Part shown: piece after piece, positions 44,904 to 53,843 of the stretch
Layout: every line of letters starts with the position of its first letter
Position numbering within the stretch: position 1 is the stretch's first letter
DNA from: an uncultured Aquimarina sp.
GTDB lineage: Bacteria; Bacteroidota; Bacteroidia; Flavobacteriales; Flavobacteriaceae
Reading direction: 5' to 3'
DNA length: 64,000 bases
Assembly: GCA_947496355.1 (NCBI GenBank)
Contig: CANMCO010000004.1
Coordinates: 124,001-188,000, forward strand
Position numbers and translations under genes: made by a program
Notes under the pieces: model-generated
The model's database searches: none
Told to the model about the DNA's origin: nothing
The model's input: only the letters and a program-made list of their open reading frames with translations

Positions 44904-46346
44904 ATGAAAAAAATATTAGTTGCAAACAGAGGTGAAATTGCCATACGAGTTATGACAACCGCCAAGAAAATGGGTATTAAAACCGTTGCTGTATACTCTA
45001 CTGTAGACAGAAATGCTCCTCATGTACGATTTGCAGATGAAGCAGTTTGTATAGGAGAAGCTCCATCTAATCAATCCTATCTATTAGGGTCAAAGATTAT
45101 TGAAGTTGCAAAACAACTAAATGTAGATGCTATACACCCGGGATATGGTTTTTTAAGTGAAAACGCAGACTTTGCAGAACAAGTAGAAAAAAACAATCTC
45201 ATTTTTATAGGACCAAAATCCAAAGCCATTAAGGTAATGGGAAGCAAGTTGGCGGCCAAAGATGCTGTAAAAGCCTACGATATCCCTATGGTTCCTGGCA
45301 TTGACCAAGCAATTACAGATACAGACAAAGCAAAGGCTATTGCAAAGGAAATCGGATTTCCTATATTGATTAAAGCCTCTGCCGGTGGTGGTGGAAAAGG
45401 AATGCGTGTTGTAGAAAAAGAAAGTGACCTAGAGTCACAAATGCAGCGTGCAATTAGCGAAGCTACTTCAGCTTTTGGTGATGGTTCTGTCTTTATAGAA
45501 AAATATGTTGCCTCACCAAGACATATCGAAATCCAAGTATTGGCAGATAGCCACGGTAATGTAATTCATCTGTTCGAAAGAGAGTGTAGCGTGCAACGAC
45601 GACATCAAAAAGTGGTCGAAGAAGCACCTTCTGCGGTACTAACTCCCGAATTGCGTTCTGAAATGGGTGAAGCAGCAATCAAAGTTGCCAAAGCATGTGA
45701 TTATTTGGGAGCAGGAACGGTAGAGTTTTTATTAGATGACAAGAACAATTTCTATTTCCTGGAAATGAATACCCGATTGCAAGTAGAACATCCGGTTTCC
45801 GAGTTGATCACAGGTACAGATTTGGTAGAACTTCAAATAAAAGTAGCCAGAGGTGAAAAATTACCTATGTCACAAGAAGATCTTCAAATCACAGGACATG
45901 CACTAGAGTTGCGTGTCTATGCAGAAGATCCGCTTAATGATTTCTTACCAAGTGTAGGACACCTGGATACCTACCAAATACCTGTGGGAGAGGGTATCCG
46001 TGTGGATAATGGTTTTGAAGAAGGTATGGATATCCCGATATATTACGATCCAATGTTGGCAAAGCTAATCACTTACGGAAAAACACGTGAAGAAGCGATA
46101 CAACTAATGATCAAGGCTATTGGCGATTATCAAGTTGAAGGGGTACAAACCACCCTACCCTTCGGAAAATTTGTATGTGAACACGAGGCTTTTCGATCTG
46201 GGAAATTTGATACGCACTTCGTTAAGAAACATTATACTCCAGAAATTCTAAAATCCGAAATGGAAGAAGAAGCTAAAATTGCAGCTATGATTGCAATGAA
46301 ACAATATAAAAAAGATCAAGAAACATTACGATTACCAATTCACTAA
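44904..46346 (+). CDS. accC: Biotin carboxylase subunit of acyl-CoA carboxylase
   Basis: This 480-residue enzyme has the biotin carboxylase N-terminal domain (KILVANRGEIAIRV), an ATP-grasp domain with GGGGKGMR near residue 165 and EMNTRLQVEHPVSE near 290, and the C-terminal domain to the end. It uses ATP and bicarbonate to carboxylate the biotin on the carrier protein encoded upstream. Its length is about right for a free-standing subunit. It ends 3 bases before the transferase gene. The symbol accC is a family label; the complex may act on propionyl-CoA rather than acetyl-CoA. Confidence 0.95.
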   Translation: MKKILVANRGEIAIRVMTTAKKMGIKTVAVYSTVDRNAPHVRFADEAVCIGEAPSNQSYLLGSKIIEVAKQLNVDAIHPGYGFLSENADFAEQVEKNNLIFIGPKSKAIKVMGSKLAAKDAVKAYDIPMVPGIDQAITDTDKAKAIAKEIGFPILIKASAGGGGKGMRVVEKESDLESQMQRAISEATSAFGDGSVFIEKYVASPRHIEIQVLADSHGNVIHLFERECSVQRRHQKVVEEAPSAVLTPELRSEMGEAAIKVAKACDYLGAGTVEFLLDDKNNFYFLEMNTRLQVEHPVSELITGTDLVELQIKVARGEKLPMSQEDLQITGHALELRVYAEDPLNDFLPSVGHLDTYQIPVGEGIRVDNGFEEGMDIPIYYDPMLAKLITYGKTREEAIQLMIKAIGDYQVEGVQTTLPFGKFVCEHEAFRSGKFDTHFVKKHYTPEILKSEMEEEAKIAAMIAMKQYKKDQETLRLPIH

Positions 46347-46349
46347 ACT

Positions 46350-47891
46350 ATGGACTCACAAATAAAAACGTTACAAGAAAAAATAGACCAGGCAAAGTTA
46401 GGTGGTGGTGAACAACGTATTGCTAAACAACACGAAAAGAAAAAATTAACTGCCCGAGAACGTGTAGAATATGTAATGGATGAAGGTTCTTTTGAAGAAA
46501 TTGGCATCTTGGTTACTCACCGAACCACTGATTTTGGAATGGAAAAAGAAATTTATTACGGTGATGGTGTAATCACAGGATATGGAACCATAAATAGTAG
46601 ACTAGTTTATATTTTTGCACAGGATTTTACTGTTTTTGGTGGAGCATTATCAGAAACCCATGCCGAAAAGATCTGCAAGGTAATGGATATGGCCGTTAAG
46701 ATGGGAGCTCCAATAATTGGACTAAATGATTCTGGAGGAGCCCGAATCCAAGAAGGAGTTCGTTCGTTGGGTGGTTATGCAGATATCTTTCACAGAAATG
46801 TGCAAGCCTCTGGGGTAATTCCTCAAATATCAGCGATTATGGGCCCTTGTGCAGGGGGTGCAGTTTATTCTCCTGCCATGACCGATTTCACCCTTATGGT
46901 AGAAGATACCAGTTATATGTTCGTTACAGGACCTAATGTGGTAAAGACAGTAACCAATGAAGAGGTAACATCAGAAGAATTAGGAGGAGCAAGTACCCAC
47001 TCTACTAAATCTGGAGTAGCACATGTAACTTCTGGCAATGATATTGAATGTCTTGAAGATGTAAAAAAACTACTGAGTTACTTACCACAAAGCAATAAAG
47101 AGACACCCAAAAAACTAGAATATACACTACAAGATGAAGTTCGCGAGGTGCTATCTGATATCGTACCGGATAATCCTAACAAACCTTATAATATGCACGA
47201 GGTAATCAATGGGATTATTGATGAAGATTCATTTTACGAGATCCATAAGGATTATGCAGAAAACATTATTGTAGGTTTTGCCCGTCTGGGCGGAAGAAGT
47301 GTTGGTATTGTCGCCAACCAACCTATGTTTTTGGCGGGAGTACTAGATGTAAACAGTTCTAAAAAAGCAGCACGGTTCACACGTTTCTGTGACTGTTTTA
47401 ATATTCCATTACTTGTCTTGGTAGATGTTCCAGGGTTTTTACCGGGTACCGATCAGGAATGGAATGGGATTATCATTCACGGAGCCAAACTATTATATGC
47501 CCTTAGTGAAGCCACGGTACCCAAAGTAACAGTGATCACTAGAAAAGCATACGGAGGTGCATACGATGTAATGAACTCTAAACACATTGGCGCAGATCTT
47601 AATTTTGCATGGCCAACGGCCGAGATTGCAGTTATGGGCGCTAAAGGTGCAAGCGAGATTATCTTCAGACGTGAGATCAAAGCTGCAAATGATCCAGCCG
47701 CCAAACTTGCAGAAAAAGAGGCTGAGTATGCAGAGAAATTTGCAAATCCGTATCGTGCTGCACAGCGTGGTTTTATAGATGAAGTAATCTTACCACAAAA
47801 TACGCGACGTAAACTACTTAAAGCGTTTAGTATGCTAGAGGATAAAACCATAGATCGCCCTAAGCGTAAGCATGGTAATATTCCTTTGTAG
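46350..47891 (+). CDS. pccB: Acyl-CoA (propionyl-CoA) carboxylase carboxyltransferase subunit
   Basis: This 513-residue carboxyltransferase contains both halves of the crotonase-like fold in one chain, as in propionyl-CoA carboxylase beta. Motifs are [36 protein letters not shown] and, in the second half, [19 protein letters not shown]. It moves the carboxyl group from biotin to the acyl-CoA. The single-chain form differs from the AccA/AccD pair of fatty-acid synthesis and suits propionyl-CoA entering methylmalonyl-CoA metabolism. Substrate length specificity is not certain from sequence. Confidence 0.93.
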   Translation: MDSQIKTLQEKIDQAKLGGGEQRIAKQHEKKKLTARERVEYVMDEGSFEEIGILVTHRTTDFGMEKEIYYGDGVITGYGTINSRLVYIFAQDFTVFGGALSETHAEKICKVMDMAVKMGAPIIGLNDSGGARIQEGVRSLGGYADIFHRNVQASGVIPQISAIMGPCAGGAVYSPAMTDFTLMVEDTSYMFVTGPNVVKTVTNEEVTSEELGGASTHSTKSGVAHVTSGNDIECLEDVKKLLSYLPQSNKETPKKLEYTLQDEVREVLSDIVPDNPNKPYNMHEVINGIIDEDSFYEIHKDYAENIIVGFARLGGRSVGIVANQPMFLAGVLDVNSSKKAARFTRFCDCFNIPLLVLVDVPGFLPGTDQEWNGIIIHGAKLLYALSEATVPKVTVITRKAYGGAYDVMNSKHIGADLNFAWPTAEIAVMGAKGASEIIFRREIKAANDPAAKLAEKEAEYAEKFANPYRAAQRGFIDEVILPQNTRRKLLKAFSMLEDKTIDRPKRKHGNIPL

Positions 47892-47915
47892 ATAATAAAT
47901 TAAAATCATTATCAC

Positions 47916-47960
47916 AATAGCGAAGCAATCTTATCATTTAGATAAGATTGCTTCGCTATT
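47916..47960. terminator. Perfect 20-base-stem hairpin after the carboxylase operon
   Basis: AATAGCGAAGCAATCTTATC pairs perfectly with its complement (47941-47960) around an ATTTA loop. It lies 24 bases past the pccB stop and before the ABC-F promoter. The stem core GAAGCAATCT matches the dispersed repeat near 49697-51201, so the terminator may descend from a repeat copy. Confidence 0.75.
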
Positions 47961-48003
47961 TATTGATCCTCATAGTGACTGCCCCACAAAACCAAAAAAT
48001 TCC

Positions 48004-48033
48004 TTTGCTGTACTCTCCTTTTTTTTAGTTTTG
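48004..48033 (+). promoter_or_regulatory. Promoter of the ABC-F gene
   Basis: TTTG (48004-48007) is 18 bases upstream of TAGTTTTG (48026-48033), an exact Bacteroidota -7 box, ending 19 bases before the start codon. This is one of the clearest promoters in the window. Confidence 0.75.
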
Positions 48034-48052
48034 CACTTTTAAAGAAAAGGAT

Positions 48053-49690
48053 ATGATTTCTGTAGATGGTATAGCAGTAGAATTTAGTGGCGAAACGTTA
48101 TTTAATAACGTTTCTTTTGTGATTAATGAAAATGATAAGATTGCCCTAATGGGTAAGAATGGGGCTGGTAAATCTACCATGATGAAGATCATTGCAGGAG
48201 TACAAAAAGCGACCCGAGGAAACATACGATATCCCAAAGAAGCCGTAATTGCGTATTTACCACAACATCTTTTGACTGATGATAACTGTACGGTGTTTGA
48301 AGAGGCTTCTAAGGCTTTTGGACACGTGACGGCAATGAAACATGAGATGGACCATCTTAACAAAGAGCTTGAAACCCGAACAGATTATGAATCTGAAGAG
48401 TATATGAACATTATCCAAAAGGTGACTGACCTGGGTGAAAAATTCTATGCGATCGAAGAGGTAAATTATGATGCCGAGATAGAGAAAGCTTTACAAGGGT
48501 TAGGGTTTAAAAGAGAAGATTTTAAGCGTCCTACTAGTGAATTTAGTGGTGGATGGCGTATGCGTATCGAGCTTGCCAAAATTTTATTGCAAAAACCAGA
48601 TTTAATTCTGTTGGATGAGCCTACCAACCATGTAGATATAGAGTCTGTAATCTGGCTAGAGGATTTCCTGATCAATAAAGCAAAAGCCGTGATTGTGATC
48701 TCTCATGATAAAGCGTTTATTGATAATATCACCAACCGTACTATCGAAGTAACGATGGGTAGAATCTATGATTATAAGGCCAACTACTCTCATTACCTGC
48801 AATTACGAGAGGACCGCAGAGCCCACCAAATCAAAGCCTACGAGGAGCAACAAAAATTTATTGCAGACACCAAAGGTTTTATAGAACGCTTTAAGGGTAC
48901 GTATTCCAAAACCAACCAGGTAAACTCGCGAGAGCGTATGCTAGAGAAATTACAGATTATAGAGATTGACGAGATTGACACTTCTGCGTTAAAGCTGCGC
49001 TTCCCTCCTTCACAACGATCTGGAGATTATCCTGTAATTGCTAAGGAGTTGTCCAAAAATTATGGAGAACATGTGGTATTTAAAGATGCGAATTTATCTA
49101 TTGCCAGAGGCGAAAAAGTATCTTTTGTAGGCCGTAATGGTGAAGGAAAATCCACGATGATCAAAGCCATTATGGGCGAGATTGATTTTGATGGGGAATG
49201 TACGCTGGGACATAATGCCAAAGTGGGATATTTTGCACAAAACCAAGCCTCATTACTAGATCCTAATCTTACCGTTTTTCAAACGGTAGATGAAGTAGCC
49301 GAAGGCGATATACGAACGCAGATCAAAAATATCCTTGGGCAGTTTATGTTTAGCGGTGATGATATCGATAAAAAAGTATCTGTACTTTCTGGTGGTGAGA
49401 AAACGCGTCTGGCCATGGTAAAACTATTGCTAGAACCGGTAAATGTGTTGATCCTGGATGAACCTACCAATCATTTGGATATCAAATCCAAAGATGTACT
49501 AAAAGAAGCACTACTAGCCTTTGATGGCACATTGATATTGGTATCTCATGATCGTGACTTTTTACAAGGATTATCACAAAAGGTATTCGAATTTAAAAAC
49601 CAAAGAGTAATTGAGCATTTTGAAACCATCGATGAATTCTTAAAAAGAAACAGAATCGAAAATCTGAAGCAAATTGATTTAAAAGCATAA
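48053..49690 (+). CDS. ABC-F family ATPase (translation factor/ribosome protection type)
   Basis: This 545-residue protein has two ABC ATPase domains and no membrane segments. Walker A motifs are GKNGAGKST (near 36) and GRNGEGKST (near 360); signatures are FSGGWRMR and LSGGEKTR; Walker B motifs are LILLDEPTNH and LILDEPTNH. A linker of about 80 residues joins the domains. ABC-F proteins act on the ribosome, either as housekeeping factors or as antibiotic protection factors. Which one this is cannot be told from the linker by eye. It has its own promoter and is single-gene. Confidence 0.9.
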   Translation: MISVDGIAVEFSGETLFNNVSFVINENDKIALMGKNGAGKSTMMKIIAGVQKATRGNIRYPKEAVIAYLPQHLLTDDNCTVFEEASKAFGHVTAMKHEMDHLNKELETRTDYESEEYMNIIQKVTDLGEKFYAIEEVNYDAEIEKALQGLGFKREDFKRPTSEFSGGWRMRIELAKILLQKPDLILLDEPTNHVDIESVIWLEDFLINKAKAVIVISHDKAFIDNITNRTIEVTMGRIYDYKANYSHYLQLREDRRAHQIKAYEEQQKFIADTKGFIERFKGTYSKTNQVNSRERMLEKLQIIEIDEIDTSALKLRFPPSQRSGDYPVIAKELSKNYGEHVVFKDANLSIARGEKVSFVGRNGEGKSTMIKAIMGEIDFDGECTLGHNAKVGYFAQNQASLLDPNLTVFQTVDEVAEGDIRTQIKNILGQFMFSGDDIDKKVSVLSGGEKTRLAMVKLLLEPVNVLILDEPTNHLDIKSKDVLKEALLAFDGTLILVSHDRDFLQGLSQKVFEFKNQRVIEHFETIDEFLKRNRIENLKQIDLKA

Positions 49691-49696
49691 ACCACC

Positions 49697-49770
49697 CGTC
49701 ATTGCGAATCTAGTGAAGTAATCTGCTAACTATGAAAAGACTACTTCGTCGTTACCTCCTCGCAGTGACG
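49697..49770 (+). repeat. Dispersed palindromic repeat, copy 1
   Basis: The unit begins CGTCATTGCGA and ends TCGCAGTGACG, which are complementary with one mismatch. Between them lie AGTGAAG.AATCTGCTAA and CTATGAAAAGACTACTTCG. Three further copies or parts follow at 49779, 49903 and 51102. Units with such CGTCATTGCGA ends are known as widespread intergenic repeats in several bacterial phyla; this copy follows the ABC-F gene. Confidence 0.8.
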
Positions 49771-49778
49771 TTACGACT

Positions 49779-49870
49779 TGTCATTGCGAAAGCAGTGAAG
49801 CAATCTGCTAACTATGAAAAGACTACTCGTCGCCTTGTCTTGAGCTATAGCCAAAAGACTCGTAGTGACG
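49779..49870 (+). repeat. Dispersed palindromic repeat, copy 2
   Basis: This longer copy starts TGTCATTGCGA and ends TCGTAGTGACG. It carries an extra middle section (TTGAGCTATAGCCAAAAGACT) that copy 1 lacks but copy 4 has in variant form, so the units differ in internal length. Confidence 0.8.
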
Positions 49871-49902
49871 TTCCTATTTCGCGCACTGAGTCTGTCGAAG
49901 TG

Positions 49903-49939
49903 CGTCATTGCGAAAGCAGTGAAGCAATCTGTAAATGAC
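49903..49939 (+). repeat. Dispersed palindromic repeat, partial copy 3
   Basis: CGTCATTGCGAAAGCAGTGAAG and the following CAATCTG match the left half of copies 1 and 2. The right half is missing; the sequence then runs into the duplicated lipoprotein-gene remnant. Confidence 0.7.
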
Positions 49940-49950
49940 AGTTTATCACA

Positions 49951-50008
49951 CTATTTGCTCGTACACCTGCACAATCTAAATGTATTTGGTAGCGGAAGTT
50001 AATTTATC
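49951..50008 (-). pseudogene. Remnant duplicate of the end of the 115-residue lipoprotein gene
   Basis: These 58 bases match 50612-50668, the last 57 bases of the 115-residue lipoprotein gene, with five substitutions and one inserted base. The insertion breaks the reading frame, so this is a dead copy of that gene's end, including the equivalent of its stop codon. It overlaps the stop codon of the lipocalin-like lipoprotein gene (49999-50442) and therefore supplies that gene's last bases. The two genes appear to have recombined at the shared GATAAATTAACTT sequence. Confidence 0.7.
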
Positions 50009-50442
50009 TTTTTAAATTTGTAGTTACACCCCTCAAAACAATAAACATACGTTGGGTTTATGAATAAGTACCCTAATTCAAAATTTATGGTTTCAACAAA
50101 TACACCATCACTACTTTGTATGTCTACAGAAAATCCCTCACAGCCATAGTTTAGTGTTAATTTACCTGATTCAACCAAATATGTTCCATTTGCACATTCG
50201 TCAAACCTGTTCGATGAAAAAGTGCCATTAATAAAAAATGTATAGGTATATCCATTTTCTATATTATACCAGGTTCCCGGACCACCTTCACTTTGAAAAA
50301 CCTCTACTAATTGCCAGGTCCCTATAATTGATTCCTTGTTGTTTATTTTTTCTTCATTGCCTATTTGTTCGTCATCGTCATTGCAACCAACCAAAGAAAT
50401 AATAATGAAACAAATAATTGTAAGACTTACCATCCTATTCAT
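49999..50442 (-). CDS. Lipocalin-like lipoprotein
   Basis: This 147-residue protein starts at ATG 50442; a longer frame adds 17 residues that do not look like part of the leader. The leader ends SLVGC followed by NDDDEQ. The mature part is a lipocalin-like domain: GTWQLVEVFQSEGG, FFINGTFSSNRFDECANGTY and GKLTLNYGCEG. It resembles the C-terminal domain of the 231-residue lipoprotein at 22105-22800. The ligand is unknown. Its last codons and stop lie inside a duplicated fragment of the neighbouring lipoprotein gene, which suggests a recent rearrangement. Confidence 0.75.
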   Translation of the reverse strand: MNRMVSLTIICFIIISLVGCNDDDEQIGNEEKINNKESIIGTWQLVEVFQSEGGPGTWYNIENGYTYTFFINGTFSSNRFDECANGTYLVESGKLTLNYGCEGFSVDIQSSDGVFVETINFELGYLFINPTYVYCFEGCNYKFKKIN

Positions 50443-50611
50443 AGTTTTTTTGTTTACTCTAAGATGAATATGTATTGAAAAGGTTGCGTTCAAATAACGG
50501 CAAGCACATACAAATCAACTAATTAGATTATCCGAAACAAAAAACAACATACCAAGATTGCAAATACGAACTATTGCGTTAGCCTCTTCTGAAAATATAA
50601 TTTATAGTTTA

Positions 50612-50959
50612 CTATTTACTCGTGCACGTACACAATCTAAATGTATTGGTAGCAGAAGTTAATTTATCACCAATTTTAGTTAAGGTATGGCTTTGCGCTC
50701 CGTTAAAATATTTGATAACGACTTGATCATCTATGATCTCATATTCTCCTGGCACATTAAGTTTTCTTCCCAAATCAGGATTACGCTCTACCAATTCTTG
50801 TGGAACAAGATCCAAAAATAGTTTTCCAGCCTTTTTAAATCGTAGCACTGAACCAAACTTACCGTCTGGCATTTCGCAATGATACTCTCCTACAAGGTCA
50901 TTACCTCCACATGAAACTAGTAATGATAATACAAATATTGTTCTTACAAATTTTTTCAT
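50612..50959 (-). CDS. Small lipoprotein of unknown function
   Basis: This 115-residue protein has a leader ending LLVSC, then GGNDLVGEYHCEMPDG and a short beta-rich domain ending in the Cys-containing tail RLCTCTSK. I recognise no family. Its last 57 bases are nearly duplicated at 49951-50008, so a second copy of this gene probably once stood there. It may be part of a group of small secreted lipoproteins in this accessory stretch. Confidence 0.65.
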   Translation of the reverse strand: MKKFVRTIFVLSLLVSCGGNDLVGEYHCEMPDGKFGSVLRFKKAGKLFLDLVPQELVERNPDLGRKLNVPGEYEIIDDQVVIKYFNGAQSHTLTKIGDKLTSATNTFRLCTCTSK

Positions 50960-51101
50960 TGATTAATTTTTAATTTAAGATTGTTGCCCTATGATTAATT
51001 GCTTTATAAAACTACATTAATTTTTTTAGTTAGTGCAATTTAATTAAAACTGATATCTATTTTTCTTATAATAGTCGAAAGGCTCGTAATGACATTGTTG
51101 C

Positions 51102-51201
51102 TCGTCATTGCGAACCTAGTGAAGCAATCTTCTGCCTATGAAAAAGACTACTTCGCCGCACGTCCTTGCCTTGAGCGATAGTCGAAAGGCTTGTAATGAA
51201 G
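51102..51201 (+). repeat. Dispersed palindromic repeat, copy 4
   Basis: The copy starts CGTCATTGCGAACC, contains GTGAAGCAATCTTCTG and CTATGAAAAAGACTACTTCG, and ends CTTGTAATGAA. It has the long middle section found in copy 2. A separate right-end fragment (GTCGAAAGGCTCGTAATGA) lies just before it at 51073-51093, as if two units had recombined. Confidence 0.75.
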
Positions 51202-51278
51202 TTACTATTGATAATTATATCATAAACCAGTAGAAGTGCCAATTTATAATCTGGCACTCTTTTTTTTATACCAATAAT

Positions 51279-51286
51279 TACATTTG
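51279..51286 (+). promoter_or_regulatory. -7 box upstream of the Cys-rich lipoprotein
   Basis: TACATTTG is an exact TAnnTTTG match 48 bases before the start codon at 51335. No TTTG box is seen at the usual distance, where a T-run lies instead. Confidence 0.45.
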
Positions 51287-51334
51287 GTACTATCTATATC
51301 ACACAAAAAATTTAGTAACCAAAAAACGATACCT

Positions 51335-52096
51335 ATGAAAAATCTATGGGGCCTTGCAATTACAACACTACTACTATTCCTTGCTTTTAGTTCTTGCAAG
51401 GATGATGACGAAGAGCCTATGAATCCAACTACTGCAGATATTAATACCATTGAAAATGATGAACAGTTTATTGATTTTGTAAAAGAGACCTTTACCCTAG
51501 CTGATCAAATAACAAATTATGATAGAGCTCGAGAGCTAAATGAAAAATTAGAAAATAATACGATATCAGATAGCGAGCTGTCTGAGCTTGCTACCCTTGT
51601 TGGTTTTACGAGTTGGACTGCCGTTGAAACATACGCACTGGCCAGATACGAGGCGTATGAAGCGTTACAAAACAAATATGGCTTTACTGCCAACGATACA
51701 GAACTTCTAACAGATAAATCGCTGGCAGTGTTTGATGCCTTGTCTTCAGACGTCAATAAAGCTGCATTAGCAATGAAAGTAGATAACTTTGATTGTGACT
51801 TTGAAGATGCCGAACGTAATTGTCGTGAGGAGTACATAGATTGTGTAAGGTTTTCTATAGATAGGGAGTTTGACCTTTATGAACCTATACCACAATTTTG
51901 TTTTCCGCCTGCTGAAGATGGAGCAGACTGTTATACGCCATCAGAACTTGGATCATTTTATATAAGAAGATCTTATACGCAAGCACAATGTCTTAGTACT
52001 TTTCATTGTTGTCTTCTAGAGTTTGGAGGATGTGCAGAACAAGATGAACTTTCAAGACGATGTAGGATTAATCAAGGACCTTCATTCAACTTTTAA
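51335..52096 (+). CDS. Cys-rich lipoprotein of unknown function
   Basis: This 253-residue protein starts at ATG 51335; the frame is open to 51284 but the leader begins here. The leader ends AFSSC followed by an acidic KDDDEEP. The first half is helical and charged. The last 95 residues hold about ten cysteines (for example CDFEDAERNCREEYIDC, FHCCLLEFGGC), a pattern that suggests disulfide bonding outside the cell. I recognise no family. It has its own -7 box and terminator. Confidence 0.65.
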   Translation: MKNLWGLAITTLLLFLAFSSCKDDDEEPMNPTTADINTIENDEQFIDFVKETFTLADQITNYDRARELNEKLENNTISDSELSELATLVGFTSWTAVETYALARYEAYEALQNKYGFTANDTELLTDKSLAVFDALSSDVNKAALAMKVDNFDCDFEDAERNCREEYIDCVRFSIDREFDLYEPIPQFCFPPAEDGADCYTPSELGSFYIRRSYTQAQCLSTFHCCLLEFGGCAEQDELSRRCRINQGPSFNF

Positions 52097-52122
52097 TACG
52101 GTAATTTTCATTGTGTTTATTT

Positions 52123-52163
52123 AAAACAGCGTACGCATTTAGCCTTTTGTGCGCTGTTTTTTT
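52123..52163 (+). terminator. Rho-independent terminator
   Basis: AAAACAGCG and CGCTGTTTT pair around a 20-base loop that can extend the stem, followed by more T residues. It lies 26 bases past the stop of the Cys-rich lipoprotein and also faces the convergent GyrI-like gene. Confidence 0.7.
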
Positions 52164-52187
52164 GTATACGCCTAGGTAAGTACGAAG

Positions 52188-52817
52188 CTATTGCGGCATT
52201 ACCTTAAACCGTAACACGGTCTTTAATTTCTCTGGAGCTACTTTTCTAAAATCGGATACATATATTTCTCGATGTACCTTGGACGTTCTGGACAAGTTAT
52301 TTTCTTTGGCAAACGCTTCCATGATGGCAAAACTTTTGGGTTCGTTGTCATAACTACCCAAGTGCATCATCTGTATGCAATTACCTTCTGCAATCTTCTC
52401 AAACTTTACTTGTTCTAGTAGTGGATGTGGCTTTTTTACTTTTGTAAGTTCTATCATTTTTTGAACAAAGGCTGCATCCACAAAATCGGGTTGCCTGATC
52501 ATGAGTGTAAACACAAAATCATTTTTATTTATAGTACCATCAAAAGTTTTCTTTGCTTCCTCATTAATATCCCAAACCCCTTCTAGCGGATATACCGTAT
52601 AATCCACATATCCTTTTGGAGCAGGTCCTTTTTTCAGATTCATTTTTATGGCATAGGATACGGCATATAGGACACTTATATATTCCGAAAAAGAATTGCT
52701 ATTAGGATTACCCTGGCCCTTAATCGTCAAAAATTGGTATGCTGGGATATTGATAATCTCTGGCTCATTTTTAGGTAGGTAGCTACTCTTTTCCTTTTTT
52801 CTCCATTCATATTTCAT
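52188..52817 (-). CDS. GyrI-like small-molecule-binding domain protein
   Basis: This 209-residue cytosolic protein is a stand-alone GyrI-like (AraC-effector-binding) domain: YLPKNEPEIINIPAYQFLTIKGQGNPNS at the start, and YPLEGVWD and EKIAEGNCIQMMHLGSYDNE later. Such domains bind hydrophobic drugs or metabolites; some hydrolyse them. There is no DNA-binding part, so it is not itself a regulator. The gene is single and convergent with the Cys-rich lipoprotein. Confidence 0.85.
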   Translation of the reverse strand: MKYEWRKKEKSSYLPKNEPEIINIPAYQFLTIKGQGNPNSNSFSEYISVLYAVSYAIKMNLKKGPAPKGYVDYTVYPLEGVWDINEEAKKTFDGTINKNDFVFTLMIRQPDFVDAAFVQKMIELTKVKKPHPLLEQVKFEKIAEGNCIQMMHLGSYDNEPKSFAIMEAFAKENNLSRTSKVHREIYVSDFRKVAPEKLKTVLRFKVMPQ

Positions 52818-52986
52818 GACCTATGATTTTGTGATAACATATAAAGGTAAAGGTCATGTATGACAACCCTATGTCAGTAATAGCTAATGATTTAATTCTA
52901 AAGCATTATAATGTATTTGATTCCTTTTTAGTTTTTCAAGTTTATTTTACTTTTACTACTAATCATTCTTTCTAAAATCAAACATT

Positions 52987-53754
52987 ATGGCTCATGTTTT
53001 TTTAAGTTGGTCGGGGAATCGTAGTAAAATAGTGGCCGAAGGTCTTGCAGATTGGCTCCCAAATGTGTTTCAAGGATTAAAAGTTTGGATGTCTGATAAG
53101 GACATAAGCGCTGGCGAACGTTGGTCGCAAGAATTGACAAAAGAGCTAGAATCTTCAAATTTTGGAATTGTCTGCCTTACCCCCGAAAATTTAAAATCAG
53201 AGTGGTTACTTTTTGAAGCAGGAGCGTTGTCTAAAGCTATTGATGAAGCAAGAGTTGTTCCTTATAGGTTCGATCTTAAAACTACTGATATTGCTCCTCC
53301 TCTTTCACAATTTCAAGGAGTGGACGCTACGAGAGCGGGCACTTTAAACCTTATGCGTAGTTTGCATGCCGCCATTAAAAGTCCCATCGATATTAATCAA
53401 ATCGAGAATGTATTTGAAAAATGGTGGCCAGATCTTAAGAAAACACTGGATACGATTCCTATTGATCCTTCAAAAGCGCAAAGAACAGAAAGAGAGATGT
53501 TAGAAGAGTTATTGGACCTGGTTAGAGTGACAGGTAGTCGTGAGCTTCAAACTATACTTAATAAAATTCTGGCTTTACCCAATGTGAATAGCATGAAAAT
53601 AACGCAGCGATTCAGAGCTGGGGAACCAACAGGAACTGTTACATTTATTGTACGAGTAAATGAAAAAAAGCCTGATGAAGAAACACCTGAAGATGAACGT
53701 ATCCCAAAAGAAATATACGGGATTAGAACACATGTATATGAGGCAAGACATTAA
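52987..53754 (+). CDS. Stand-alone TIR-domain protein (possible NADase)
   Basis: This 255-residue cytosolic protein has a TIR_2-type domain at residues 1-150: HVFLSWSG at the start, VWMSDKDISAGERW, and SEWLLFEAGALSK with Glu77 at the place of the catalytic Glu of TIR NADases. The remaining 100 residues have a helical linker (REMLEELLDLVR) and a short beta-rich tail; no known sensor domain (SAVED, SLOG, NB-ARC) is visible. Many bacterial TIR proteins deplete NAD in anti-phage defence. No partner gene is adjacent, since GyrI-like and ThuA genes flank it, so a defence role is only a possibility. Confidence 0.85.
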   Translation: MAHVFLSWSGNRSKIVAEGLADWLPNVFQGLKVWMSDKDISAGERWSQELTKELESSNFGIVCLTPENLKSEWLLFEAGALSKAIDEARVVPYRFDLKTTDIAPPLSQFQGVDATRAGTLNLMRSLHAAIKSPIDINQIENVFEKWWPDLKKTLDTIPIDPSKAQRTEREMLEELLDLVRVTGSRELQTILNKILALPNVNSMKITQRFRAGEPTGTVTFIVRVNEKKPDEETPEDERIPKEIYGIRTHVYEARH

Positions 53755-53843
53755 GCTCACAAATCTGCTATACGCTGCTTCAGGTTTTAGCTTTACTTAT
53801 ACATCCTAAGTTATCAATATCAAAAACTTAAATATCATAAAAC

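Larger units (their letters stand above)
50960..51334. other. Gene-free region with repeat copies and a -7 box
   Basis: No gene is seen in these 375 bases. The left 100 bases are AT-rich. From 51073 there is a right-end fragment of the dispersed repeat, then copy 4 (51102-51201). At the right end there is a -7 box upstream of the Cys-rich lipoprotein gene. Confidence 0.6.

Noticed and set aside
49732..49938. 68-residue open frame on the plus strand
   Set aside because: It lies entirely in the dispersed palindromic repeats; its translation reflects the repeat units and not a protein.
49697..49939. Possible CRISPR array
   Set aside because: There are only three copies with unequal spacing and palindromic ends, and no cas genes; they are dispersed intergenic repeats.
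52987..53754. TIR gene as part of a known multi-gene defence system (Thoeris, CBASS, Pycsar)
   Set aside because: No ThsA/SIR2, cyclase or sensor gene is adjacent; the neighbours are GyrI-like and ThuA genes.
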